Positions 1-7,676 of a stretch of 64,000 bases of DNA are shown here, piece by piece. The notes under the pieces are model-generated. The model saw only the letters and a list, made by a program, of their open reading frames with translations, had not been told where the DNA came from and ran no database searches. Source of the DNA: Atopobiaceae bacterium (GTDB taxonomy: Bacteria; Actinomycetota; Coriobacteriia; Coriobacteriales; Atopobiaceae). Both the position numbers and the translations under genes were made by a program. Position 1 is the first letter of the stretch. Each line of letters begins with the position of its first letter. The stretch spans positions 888,902 through 952,901 of the forward strand of contig JAKVOB010000001.1 of NCBI GenBank assembly GCA_022483015.1, in the 5' to 3' direction.

Positions 1-1082
1 TCGTGACGCTGCACCACTTCGACACGCCCGACCGCCTCTTCCAGGATGGCGACTTCCTGAACCGTGCCACCATCGATGCCTTCGTGGACTACGCGAGGTT
101 CTGCTTCGAGGAGTACGCGGACGACGTCACCTACTGGTTCACGTTCAACGAGATCTGGGCCGTCGCCACCAACCAGTACATCGAGGGGACCTTCCCCAAC
201 GGCGTGCAGTGCAGGCTCGACCTGGCCTTCCAGTGCATGCACAACATGATGGTCGCTCATGCCAAGGCCGTCGTCGCCTACAAGGAGGCCGGCTATGCCG
301 GCAAGATCGGCGTGGTCCAGTCGCTCGAGTCCAAGTACCCGGACGACCCCTCCAAGCCGGCTGACGTCGCCGCTGCCAAGAACGAGGACGTACTCGAGAA
401 CCAGTTCCTGCTTGACGCCACCTTCGACGGGAGCTATTCGCCGGAGACCATGGCGGTCGCGAACAGGCTGGTCGCCCTCTCGGGGGGCAGCCTCGACATC
501 ACCGACGATGACCTCGCGGTCATGGGCAAGGCGGCCCCGCTCAACGACTATCTGGGAATGAACTACTACCAGAGCCGTTTCCTCAAGGCCTATGACGGCC
601 CCAACGACATCCACCACAACGCCACCGGTGAGGCGGGCACGGAGCGCTTCCGCCTGGCAGGCGTGGGGGAGCGCGTCGAGAAGGACGGCATCCCTCGCAC
701 CGACTGGGACTGGCTGATCTACCCGCAGGGCATGTATGACATGATCATGCGCATCACCCGTCAGTGGCCTGGCTACAAGGCGATCTACATCACCGAGAAC
801 GGCATGGGCTACAAGGATGACTTCCAGGATGGCGTGATCGATGACGAGCCGCGCATCGACTACATCAAGCAGCATCTCGAGTGGCTGCTCAAGGCAGTGG
901 ACGAGGGCGCCAACGTCAAGGGCTACTTCGTCTGGTCGCTCATGGACATGTTCTCGTGGACCAACGGCTACAACAAGCGCTATGGCCTGTTCTACGTGGA
1001 CTTCAAGACAGGGAAGCGCTATCCCAAGGCCTCTGCCTACTGGTACAAGCGCGTCGCGCTCCATCACTCGCTTGAGGCCTAA
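1..1082 (+). CDS. lacG: 6-phospho-beta-galactosidase (GH1), 5' end cut by window
   Basis: This is the C-terminal 360 residues of a family 1 glycosidase; the reading frame is open to the window edge, so the true start lies outside. It hydrolyses phosphorylated beta-galactosides such as lactose-6-phosphate after PTS uptake in the cytoplasm. Visible GH1 marks are TLHHFDTP, the acid/base motif WFTFNEI, the nucleophile motif YITENG and the LacG-typical end SLMDMFSWTNGYNKRYG. The closeness to LacG, rather than to 6-phospho-beta-glucosidases, is judged from memory of the family: the PRTDWDW and KRYGLFYVDF stretches are LacG-like. It lies upstream of the Leloir genes, so the cell seems able to use both Gal-6-P and galactose. 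The product Gal-6-P would need tagatose-6-phosphate enzymes, which are not in this window. Confidence 0.9.
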   Translation, partial: VTLHHFDTPDRLFQDGDFLNRATIDAFVDYARFCFEEYADDVTYWFTFNEIWAVATNQYIEGTFPNGVQCRLDLAFQCMHNMMVAHAKAVVAYKEAGYAGKIGVVQSLESKYPDDPSKPADVAAAKNEDVLENQFLLDATFDGSYSPETMAVANRLVALSGGSLDITDDDLAVMGKAAPLNDYLGMNYYQSRFLKAYDGPNDIHHNATGEAGTERFRLAGVGERVEKDGIPRTDWDWLIYPQGMYDMIMRITRQWPGYKAIYITENGMGYKDDFQDGVIDDEPRIDYIKQHLEWLLKAVDEGANVKGYFVWSLMDMFSWTNGYNKRYGLFYVDFKTGKRYPKASAYWYKRVALHHSLEA

Positions 1083-1092
1083 TAACATGTTA
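1083..1092. promoter_or_regulatory. TAACATGTTA palindrome after lacG
   Basis: A perfect 10-bp palindrome starts directly after the lacG stop codon in an AT-rich patch. The same 10-mer occurs in the divergent promoter region of a GntR regulator and a cellobiose/lactose-type PTS (50311-50320). It may be an operator shared by lacG/gal and that PTS; this is inference. Confidence 0.35.
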
Positions 1093-1122
1093 ATATAACA
1101 ACCATACGGTCAGGGTCGGTAG

Positions 1123-1179
1123 GTCCGCGTGCGGTCGACATAGCTAAGATTGTCTCGACTATGGAGGACCGCACGCGGA
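1123..1179 (+). promoter_or_regulatory. 14-bp inverted repeat hairpin in the galM leader
   Basis: The arms 1123-1136 and 1166-1179 are perfect reverse complements (GTCCGCGTGCGGTC and its complement, allowing one base of slack at the inner edge), with further CATAG/CTATG pairing inside. The stem ends four bases before the galM Shine-Dalgarno AGGAGGT (1183-1189). No T-run follows, so it is more likely an RNA leader structure, attenuator or large operator than a simple terminator of lacG. Confidence 0.5.
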
Positions 1180-1194
1180 CAGCAGGAGGTCAGG

Positions 1195-2250
1195 ATGGTT
1201 ACTACCGAACACTTTGGTATCACGGAGGATGGGCGCGACTTCTCACTCTTCACCCTGGAGGCGGCCGGGATCACGGCCAAGGTCTCCGACTTCGGGGCGG
1301 TGCTCACCTCCATCCTGGCCCCCGATGCCGCAGGCACGCTGGCCGACTGCGTCCTCGGCTTCGACGACGGTGCGGACTACCTCACCAACAAGGACTTCTT
1401 CGGTGCCCTTGCAGGCCCGATCGCCAACCGCACGGCCGGCGCCGAGCTCGAGCTCGGCGGCAGGACCTATCACCTCGTCAAGAACGAGGGTGAGAACAAC
1501 AACCACACCGACTTCGACCGCGGGCTGCACAAGCAGCTCTGGGACGTCGTCGAGGTGGGGGAGTCCTCCGTCACGTTCGGCATCGACCTTGCGGACGGCG
1601 TCTACGGGCTCCCCGGGAACCGCCGCTTCACGGTGACCTATGAGGTCACGCCAGACGCTCGCGTGCGGGTGCACATCCATGCCACGACGGATGCCGAGAC
1701 CTGCATCAACGCGACGAGCCACACCTACTTCAACATCGCGGGCGCGGGCAAGGGCGTCCATGACGTGCTCGACCAGGAGCTCCAGGTCTGGGGATCGCAC
1801 TTCATCCCGGTCGGCCCGGGCTCCATCCCCACGGGAGAGATTCGTCCCGTCGCGGGCACCCCGTTCGACTTCACCGCGGGCAAGCCCATCGGGCGTGACC
1901 TCGCTGCCGACGACGAGCAGCTCAAGCTGTGCGGTGGCTACGACCATGCCTTCTGCGTCGATGGCTATGACGGGAAGGGGACCGTGGCGCATGCCCTGCG
2001 CATCTGCGATCCGGCAAGCGGCCGCGTGATGGACGTCTGGACCACCCAGCCCGGTGTCCAGACCTACACCGGCAACTACCTCGGGGGTCTCACGGGCCAC
2101 GACGGCGCGGTCTATGAGCCGCGCGACGGCATCGCCTTCGAGGCCCAGTTCTACGCCGACTCCCCGCACCACGCAGGCTTCCCGCAGGACATCTTCGGGC
2201 CGGAGCAGGACTTCGACTCGGTCATAGAGTTCGCGTTCTCAGTGCAGTAG
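1195..2250 (+). CDS. galM: aldose 1-epimerase (galactose mutarotase)
   Basis: Interconverts alpha and beta anomers of galactose so that galactokinase receives its alpha substrate; cytosolic, first step of the Leloir pathway. The 351-residue protein has the family length. The catalytic His region reads NATSHTYFNIAG and the catalytic Glu region GIAFEAQFYADSPHH, both classic GalM signatures. The ATG at 1195 is chosen because AGGAGGT lies six bases upstream; a longer frame from 1150 lacks such a site and would run through the leader hairpin. It is followed 44 bp later by galK and then galT, the usual gal set. Confidence 0.93.
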   Translation: MVTTEHFGITEDGRDFSLFTLEAAGITAKVSDFGAVLTSILAPDAAGTLADCVLGFDDGADYLTNKDFFGALAGPIANRTAGAELELGGRTYHLVKNEGENNNHTDFDRGLHKQLWDVVEVGESSVTFGIDLADGVYGLPGNRRFTVTYEVTPDARVRVHIHATTDAETCINATSHTYFNIAGAGKGVHDVLDQELQVWGSHFIPVGPGSIPTGEIRPVAGTPFDFTAGKPIGRDLAADDEQLKLCGGYDHAFCVDGYDGKGTVAHALRICDPASGRVMDVWTTQPGVQTYTGNYLGGLTGHDGAVYEPRDGIAFEAQFYADSPHHAGFPQDIFGPEQDFDSVIEFAFSVQ

Positions 2251-2294
2251 ACTGAGTCCGATACTTATGCAACCAGTTTTATGAAAGGGACCCC

Positions 2295-3494
2295 ATGAAG
2301 AGCATCGAGGACCGTCGCGCTGCCATCCTGCCTGCCTTCGACGAGCGCTACGGTACTTCCGAGCGCCCGCTCGTGTCCGTGCACGCACCCGCGCGCACGG
2401 AGATCGCAGGGAACCACACCGACCATGAGGGTGGGACCGTAGTGGCAGGTGCGCTCGACCGCTCGATCGAGGGGGTGGCTGCGGCCAACGGGTCGAACGT
2501 GATACGGGTCACCAGCATGGGGTTCGACCCCATCGAGGTCGATCTCTCGTCGCTCGACGCCGATCCTTCCGAGCAGGTCTCAACGGCCTCGCTCGTCCGG
2601 GGCATGGCTCACGAGCTCGCCTCTACGGGGCGCACGCCTGCTGGTTTCGACCTCGTCTGTGAGAGTGACATCCCGGCAGGAGGGGGACTCTCCTCCTCCG
2701 CCGCCTTCGAGTGCATGACAGGCCGTGCCATGGAGCTCCTCTGGCCCGGACGCGACGTTGAGGCCATCGAGCTCGCGCAGATGGCGCAGCGTGCCGAGAA
2801 CGACTACTTCGGCAAGCCCTGCGGCCTCATGGACCAGCTCTCGGTCGCGCTGGGCGGCATAGCCCACATGGGCTTCTCGGATCCCGCGGTGCCCGCCTTC
2901 GAGCGCCTCGACTTCGACTTCGAGGCCGCGGGCTATGCCATCTGCCTCGTCGACGTGGGCTGCGACCACAGCCAGTTCACGGACGAGTACGCTGCGGTCC
3001 CGCAGGAGATGCATGCCGTCGCACAGGCCTTGGGTGCCGAGCGCCTGGGGGACGTGGAGAAGGCCAGCTTCGAGTCGCAGATTCCTGTGCTCCGTGAGCG
3101 TCTCGGGGACCGGGCGGTGCTTCGTGCCCTCCACTACTGGCGCGAGGACGAGCTCGTCTCCGCCCGCTGGGACGCCCTGGTGGCCGGCGACATGCCTGCC
3201 TTCCTTGCGGCCACGCGTGCGTCCGGTGCGAGCAGCGCCATGTTTCTGCAGAACGTCGCTTGCGGCGACACCTATCAGCCTGCGATGGTCGCGCTCGCCT
3301 TGGCCGAGGACGTCCTGGACGGCCGTGGTGCCGCGCGCATCCATGGCGGCGGCTTCGGTGGCTCCATCCAGGTGTTCGTGCCGCTCGACCTCGTCGGTCG
3401 CTTCTCGGAGGCCATGGACGGGTGGCTGGGCGATGGCGCCTGCGCCCGCTACGCCATCTCCCCTGAGGGGGCATCCTCGTCATGGCTTCGATAG
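2295..3494 (+). CDS. galK: galactokinase
   Basis: GHMP-family kinase that phosphorylates alpha-D-galactose to galactose-1-phosphate with ATP. Visible motifs are the substrate-binding GNHTDHEGG near residue 40, the ATP loop IPAGGGLSSSAAFE near residue 130 and the C-terminal IHGGGFGGSIQVF. Length 399 matches the family. AAAGGGA precedes the ATG. The stop codon overlaps the galT start by 13 bp, so the two are translationally coupled. The N-terminal motif ARTEIAGNHTDH differs slightly from the common GRVNLIGEHTDY, as in Firmicutes-type GalK. Confidence 0.95.
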   Translation: MKSIEDRRAAILPAFDERYGTSERPLVSVHAPARTEIAGNHTDHEGGTVVAGALDRSIEGVAAANGSNVIRVTSMGFDPIEVDLSSLDADPSEQVSTASLVRGMAHELASTGRTPAGFDLVCESDIPAGGGLSSSAAFECMTGRAMELLWPGRDVEAIELAQMAQRAENDYFGKPCGLMDQLSVALGGIAHMGFSDPAVPAFERLDFDFEAAGYAICLVDVGCDHSQFTDEYAAVPQEMHAVAQALGAERLGDVEKASFESQIPVLRERLGDRAVLRALHYWREDELVSARWDALVAGDMPAFLAATRASGASSAMFLQNVACGDTYQPAMVALALAEDVLDGRGAARIHGGGFGGSIQVFVPLDLVGRFSEAMDGWLGDGACARYAISPEGASSSWLR

Positions 3495-5017
3495 ACCTGG
3501 CGCGGACCATTTCCTTACTTGTGGACTACACGGTCGCGAACGGCCTCGTCGAGGAGGGGGACCGACTCTGGGCGTACAACCAGGTCCTCGAGGTCGTGGG
3601 GTCCATGGGGCCGGGTCCCGACGTCTCGCACATGGACTTCTCGTCGGCCTTCGACCTCGATGCCACGCTTGCATGCCTGTCTGACGTCGCCGTCACGAAC
3701 GGTCGCTACGAGGATACCGCCTCCGGACGCGACCGTGCCTCCATGGCCATCATGGGTCGGCTGATGCCACGCCCCTCCGAGGTCGACGCCACCTTCGAGC
3801 GGCTTCGCGCCGTCTCCCCCAAGGATGCGACCGACTGGTTCTATCGGCTCTCGTGTGACGTGGGTTACGTCCGTCGCTCGGCCATCGCCAGGAACGTCGC
3901 CTGGTCCACGCCGACGCAGTGGGGCGACCTCGAGATCACGATAAACCTCTCCAAGCCCGAGAAGGACCCACGCGACATCGCGGCCGCCGGTGCGGCGCAT
4001 GACACGGGCGAGGCCTATCCGGCCTGCCAGCTCTGCATGACCAACGAGGGGTACGCCGGTCGAGCCGCGGCCGCCCCGGGAGGGTCCCATCCCGCCCGCC
4101 AGAACCTGAGGATCGTTCCCATCGAGCTCGGCGGTGAGCGGTGGGGCCTCCAGTACAGCCCCTATGCCTATTTCGCAGAGCACTGCATCGCGATGAGCCC
4201 CATCCATCGTCCGATGCATGTGGACGAGGGGAACCTCTCGCGCCTGCTCGACTTCGTCGACCTCTTCCCACGGTACTTCGTAGGCTCGAACGCCGACCTC
4301 CCCATCGTGGGCGGCTCGATCCTGTCGCATGACCACTTCCAGGGAGGTCTCCACACCTTCCCGATGATGCGGGCGCCCGAGGTCCGTCGCGTGCGCCTCG
4401 AGGGCTTCGATGACGTCGGCTGCCATGAGGTCAAGTGGCCGTTGAGCGTCCTCAGGGTCTCGGGGACGGACCGGTCCCGCGTGCTCGCCGCCGCGACGCA
4501 TGTGATCGATGCCTGGCGTGGCTACTCCGACCCTTCGGCCGGCATCGTCGCCGCGACTGGCGAGACCCGTCATAACACGGTGACGCCCATCGTCTGGCGG
4601 CGCGGTGACGAGTATGTCATCGACCTTGCTCTGAGGTGCAACGTGACCACGCCCGACCACCCGCTGGGGACGTTCCATCCGCACGAGCAGTGGCATCACA
4701 TCAAGAGGGAGAACATTGGCCTCATCGAGGTCATGGGCCTGGCCATCCTACCTGGAAGGCTCCAGGCCGAGCTCGCGGCCGTACGCTCCCATCTGCTCGA
4801 CGGCACCTCGCTCGAGGACGATCCGCTCGCTGCGGCACATGCGACGTGGGCCCACGAGGTCGCCGGACGTCACCCGGACCTTGCCGCAGACGATGCCGAT
4901 GCGACCCTCCGGGACGAGGTCGGCCAGGTCTTCGGTCATGTGCTCGAGGACGCGGGCGTCTTCAAGTGGGACGAGGAGGGCAGGGCTGCGTCGGCCCGCT
5001 TCACGGACGGCCTCTAG
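3482..5017 (+). CDS. galT: UDP-glucose--hexose-1-phosphate uridylyltransferase, class II
   Basis: Exchanges UMP between UDP-glucose and galactose-1-phosphate, completing the Leloir entry. At 511 residues it belongs to the larger class II GalT found in Firmicutes, not the 350-residue Zn-type class I. Diagnostic stretches are YSPYAYFAEHCIAMS, HRPMHVDEGNL, and GSNADLPIVGGSILSHDHFQGG, which carries the HxH active-site histidines. It starts inside the galK end. No galE is present in the window, so UDP-galactose recycling must come from elsewhere. A terminator follows at 5041. Confidence 0.94.
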   Translation: MASIDLARTISLLVDYTVANGLVEEGDRLWAYNQVLEVVGSMGPGPDVSHMDFSSAFDLDATLACLSDVAVTNGRYEDTASGRDRASMAIMGRLMPRPSEVDATFERLRAVSPKDATDWFYRLSCDVGYVRRSAIARNVAWSTPTQWGDLEITINLSKPEKDPRDIAAAGAAHDTGEAYPACQLCMTNEGYAGRAAAAPGGSHPARQNLRIVPIELGGERWGLQYSPYAYFAEHCIAMSPIHRPMHVDEGNLSRLLDFVDLFPRYFVGSNADLPIVGGSILSHDHFQGGLHTFPMMRAPEVRRVRLEGFDDVGCHEVKWPLSVLRVSGTDRSRVLAAATHVIDAWRGYSDPSAGIVAATGETRHNTVTPIVWRRGDEYVIDLALRCNVTTPDHPLGTFHPHEQWHHIKRENIGLIEVMGLAILPGRLQAELAAVRSHLLDGTSLEDDPLAAAHATWAHEVAGRHPDLAADDADATLRDEVGQVFGHVLEDAGVFKWDEEGRAASARFTDGL

Positions 5018-5040
5018 CCTCGCCACATACATACGCTCGA

Positions 5041-5080
5041 GAAGCCCCCTGATCCACGCCTGGCCAGGGGGCTTCTTGCC
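5041..5080 (+). terminator. rho-independent terminator of the gal operon
   Basis: A 10-bp stem GAAGCCCCCT (5041-5050) pairs with AGGGGGCTTC (5066-5075) around a 15-base loop, followed by a short pyrimidine tail. It ends galM-galK-galT. Confidence 0.75.
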
Positions 5081-5226
5081 GAGTAGGGCGAGGACCGCCC
5101 GAGCAGGGGTCTGGCACAGGGCGAACGGGGCTGTTCCCAACAACCGTTCACCGGCTTTTTGGAAACATTTCGTCCCCAATCTCGATTTCCCCACAGGTCC
5201 TTGAAATCTAATACCAGTTTGGTTCG

Positions 5227-5238
5227 AGGTTCATACCA
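5227..5238. promoter_or_regulatory. upstream AGGT-N4-ACCA element, candidate HutC-type operator
   Basis: AGGT-TCAT-ACCA. Twelve bases overlapping it (5228-5239) are the exact reverse complement of 5481-5492, about 250 bp downstream. The core matches the TGGTCTAGACCA architecture known for NagR/DasR. Confidence 0.45.
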
Positions 5239-5413
5239 CCGCAGGGTACGGGCCGAGCATATGTTTTTGTTCCTTCGAGGACATGTCAGATTCTTTCGTT
5301 CTGAATTCCTGATTGTGAATAGCTGGAAACCACCAGGTAAAACGGTTTTCTAACCGGCGAACGGTCGCTATTATCGGGTGTGTGGTCAGTGAGGCCGCTC
5401 GTTTTGACGCTTC

Positions 5414-5441
5414 TTGACCGGCCTTTTGCAACTGGTAAACT
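5414..5441 (+). promoter_or_regulatory. candidate promoter of the GalNAc PTS operon
   Basis: TTGACC (5414-5419), a 16-bp spacer and TAAACT (5436-5441). The -35 box is good and the -10 box moderate. Two TGGT-N4-ACCA elements lie just downstream, where a bound repressor would block transcription. Confidence 0.4.
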
Positions 5442-5459
5442 GTGCATTGACTGATTACC

Positions 5460-5493
5460 TGGTTACTACCAGTTGCATCCGTGGTATGAACCA
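5460..5493. promoter_or_regulatory. two TGGT-N4-ACCA elements, candidate HutC-type operators
   Basis: TGGT-TACT-ACCA at 5460-5471 and TGGT-ATGA-ACCA at 5482-5493, centred 22 bp apart, i.e. about two helical turns. Known NagR/DasR/YvoA sites have the same TGGT-N4-ACCA core. The likely ligand-responsive regulator is the GntR protein at 8964-9692 in the same operon; this pairing is inference. Confidence 0.5.
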
Positions 5494-5537
5494 GACAGAT
5501 TCAAGTCGGTATCCAGAGAGAGACGAGAGGAACAACC

Positions 5538-5972
5538 ATGGTAGGAGTCGTCCTAACAGGTCACGGCAAGTTCGCACCAGGTCTGGCAAGCGCCCTCGAG
5601 ATGGTCGCCGGTCCACAGTCGAGCTTCTCCGTCGTTCCCTTTGACGAGTCGGCAGCGGGCGAGTACGCTTCCGTCCTCCGCGACGCGATTGGCGAGCTCG
5701 TGCAGCATAACGATGGCGTGCTCGTGTACGTCGACCTCCTGGGAGGGACCCCCTTCAACCAGGCGATGCTCGACGCCGCATCCATCCCGCATGTCGAGGT
5801 CGTCACCGGCACCAACCTCCCCATGCTCATCGAGTCCATGCTGACGCGAGGGTCTGACACCACCCTCAACGAGATGGTCGAGACCTCGCTCAAGGTCGGC
5901 AGGGCCGGCATCGATCACAAGACCCTCGAGAACACCTCGCCTGAGGAGAGCTTCGACGAGGGCGGCATCTGA
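5538..5972 (+). CDS. PTS mannose/GalNAc-family EIIA component
   Basis: Soluble phosphocarrier that takes phosphate from HPr and passes it to the EIIB of the same operon. At 144 residues it has EIIA-man size; the motif VLTGHGKFA gives the phospho-acceptor as His9, and LLGGTPFNQA is typical of the fold. It opens an operon with EIIB, EIIC and EIID, and its stop shares one base with the next start (TGATG). The downstream agaS and nagA point to N-acetylgalactosamine as substrate, so it is probably AgaF-like. Confidence 0.9.
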   Translation: MVGVVLTGHGKFAPGLASALEMVAGPQSSFSVVPFDESAAGEYASVLRDAIGELVQHNDGVLVYVDLLGGTPFNQAMLDAASIPHVEVVTGTNLPMLIESMLTRGSDTTLNEMVETSLKVGRAGIDHKTLENTSPEESFDEGGI

Positions 5973-6256
5973 TGGACATCGCGCAGAGCATCCTCGGCGC
6001 TTCCATCGCGCTTCTCATCTTCCTGGGGGTCGGCGGCCTCATCTATACCATCTGGAGCCGTGGCAAGGTCAAGCGCCAGAAGGGTTACTACGAGGACATC
6101 CACAAGAACCTCTCCAACGGTCAGCGCGTCATGTTCTCGGATGGTCTGTTCGGTGTGGTCCAGCGCGTCGGCAAGGAGACGTGCGACGTGAAGGTGAAGG
6201 GCGGCACGGTCATCGAGGTGTCACGCTTCGCCATCCAGGAGATCGTGAAGAAGTAG
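5972..6256 (+). CDS. YajC-like small membrane protein in the PTS operon
   Basis: A 94-residue protein with one N-terminal membrane helix (about residues 7-27) followed by a basic stretch and a small domain whose pattern (NLSNGQRVMFSDGLFGVV, then EVSRFAIQEIV) resembles YajC, the SecDF accessory protein. It begins on the last base of the EIIA stop. Being embedded between EIIA and EIIB suggests a role in membrane assembly or stability of this transporter rather than general secretion, but nothing in the sequence proves that. Confidence 0.75.
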   Translation: MDIAQSILGASIALLIFLGVGGLIYTIWSRGKVKRQKGYYEDIHKNLSNGQRVMFSDGLFGVVQRVGKETCDVKVKGGTVIEVSRFAIQEIVKK

Positions 6257-6317
6257 CACATGCGGTAACGACTCTTCGGCCGCTCCGACCGAGGACACAA
6301 GAGAGAGAAGGCACTAC

Positions 6318-6800
6318 ATGAGTGAGCCGAACATCCTGCTGACCCGCATCGACAACCGTCTCATCCACGGCCAGGTCGCAACCCAGTGGAACGGATCGCT
6401 GGGAGCCAACCTGATCCTCGTCGCCAACGATGCGGTCGCCACCGACAAGATGCGTCAGGGCCTGATGGACATGGCAGCCCCCACGGGCGTCGCCACGCGT
6501 TACTTCTCGATCGAGAAGACCATCGAGGTCATCCACAAGGCTGCGCCACGGCAGCACATCTTCATCATCTGTGAGACCCCAGAAGATGTGTTGAGGCTCG
6601 TCAAGGGGGGAGTGCCGATCAAGAAGGTCAACATCGGCAACATGCACATGGCTGAGGGCAAGCGGCAGGTCGCCACGTCCGTGGCAGTGAACGACGAGGA
6701 CGTCGCCGCCTTCAAGGAGCTGCAGGGGATGGGGGTGGAGCTTGAGATTCGGCGTGTTCCCAGCATCCCTGCTGAGAACACGAACAAGCTGTTCGACTAA
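6318..6800 (+). CDS. PTS GalNAc/mannose-family EIIB component
   Basis: Receives phosphate from EIIA and phosphorylates the incoming sugar. The 160-residue protein carries RIDNRLIHGQV with His17 as phospho-acceptor. Regions such as NIGNMHMAEGKRQVA are close to AgaV/AgaB-type EIIB proteins as I remember them, which supports N-acetylgalactosamine or galactosamine as substrate. GAGAGAAGG precedes the ATG. It sits between the YajC-like protein and EIIC in one transcription unit. Confidence 0.88.
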   Translation: MSEPNILLTRIDNRLIHGQVATQWNGSLGANLILVANDAVATDKMRQGLMDMAAPTGVATRYFSIEKTIEVIHKAAPRQHIFIICETPEDVLRLVKGGVPIKKVNIGNMHMAEGKRQVATSVAVNDEDVAAFKELQGMGVELEIRRVPSIPAENTNKLFD

Positions 6801-6875
6801 GGGGGTCGGGCAGCCTTAGGCCGTGGCGGGCCCGCGGGTCCGTCACACAATGCACTTCGAAAGGAGGAAAGGGAG

Positions 6876-7676
6876 ATGGAGTATAGCGTCCTTCAGATAG
6901 CCCTGGTCTTCATCGTCACGTTCATTTGTGCAATCGACCAGTTCAGCTTCCTCGAGTCGCTGTATCAGCCAATTGTGACCGGCATGGTCATTGGCCTCAT
7001 CTTGGGAGATGTCCAGACCGGCCTCATCGTCGGTGGCACCTACCAGCTGATGACCATCGGCAACATGCCTGTCGGAGGTGCCCAGCCGCCCAACGCGGTG
7101 ATCGGTGGCATCATGGCTGCTGTCCTGGCCATCGCGAGCGGGCTCGAGCCCACCGCGGCAGTTGCGACGGCAATCCCGTTCTCACTGCTCGGTCAGTACG
7201 GCGTCACCCTGATCTTCACGATCATGTCGCCGCTCATGACCACGGCTGACAACTATGCGCACGAGGCCAACACCAAGGGCATCGAGCGTCTGAACTACCT
7301 GGCCATGGCTGCACTCGGCCTGATCTTCGGCGTCGTCGTCACCCTGTTCTTCATCGGTGGCGCCACGTTCGGCAAGACCGTCGCTGCCATGATCCCGACC
7401 TGGCTCTCCGGAGGCCTCTCCGCAGCTGGTGGCATGATGCGCTTCGTCGGCTTCGCCATCCTGCTCAAGGTCATGGTTTCCACCGAGATGTGGGGCTTCT
7501 ACTTCATGGGCTTCGCCATGGCGAACATCGTCGTCGCCAACGATTCCCTCTCGAGCCCTGCACTGATCATCCTGGCGCTCATCGGCTTTGCCCTGGCCTT
7601 CTGGGACTACCAGATCCAGACCAAGTTCAAGACCGCTGGCCCTGCTATTGCTGGAGGTGAGGAAGATGGCATCTGA
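6876..7676 (+). CDS. PTS GalNAc/mannose-family EIIC component
   Basis: Integral membrane permease subunit of 266 residues, predominantly hydrophobic helices from end to end. The motif GGTYQLMTIGNMPVGGAQPPNAVIGG is characteristic of sorbose/mannose-class EIIC (written here in two overlapping parts of the segment near residues 52-77). A strong AAAGGAGG site precedes the ATG. Its last 11 bp overlap the EIID start, as is usual for EIIC-EIID pairs that form one complex. Confidence 0.9.
   Translation: MEYSVLQIALVFIVTFICAIDQFSFLESLYQPIVTGMVIGLILGDVQTGLIVGGTYQLMTIGNMPVGGAQPPNAVIGGIMAAVLAIASGLEPTAAVATAIPFSLLGQYGVTLIFTIMSPLMTTADNYAHEANTKGIERLNYLAMAALGLIFGVVVTLFFIGGATFGKTVAAMIPTWLSGGLSAAGGMMRFVGFAILLKVMVSTEMWGFYFMGFAMANIVVANDSLSSPALIILALIGFALAFWDYQIQTKFKTAGPAIAGGEEDGI

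Larger units (their letters stand above)
5083..5537 (+). promoter_or_regulatory. 455-bp regulatory gap before the GalNAc PTS operon
   Basis: No gene is seen here; the stretch is AT-richer than its surroundings. It contains a candidate promoter (5414-5441), three TGGT/AGGT-N4-ACCA elements (5227-5238, 5460-5471, 5482-5493), a looser copy at 5324-5335, and a 10-bp inverted repeat GCAACTGGTA/TACCAGTTGC at 5428-5437 and 5467-5476. The arrangement fits a sugar operon controlled by a GntR/HutC repressor with several operators and possible looping. Confidence 0.6.
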
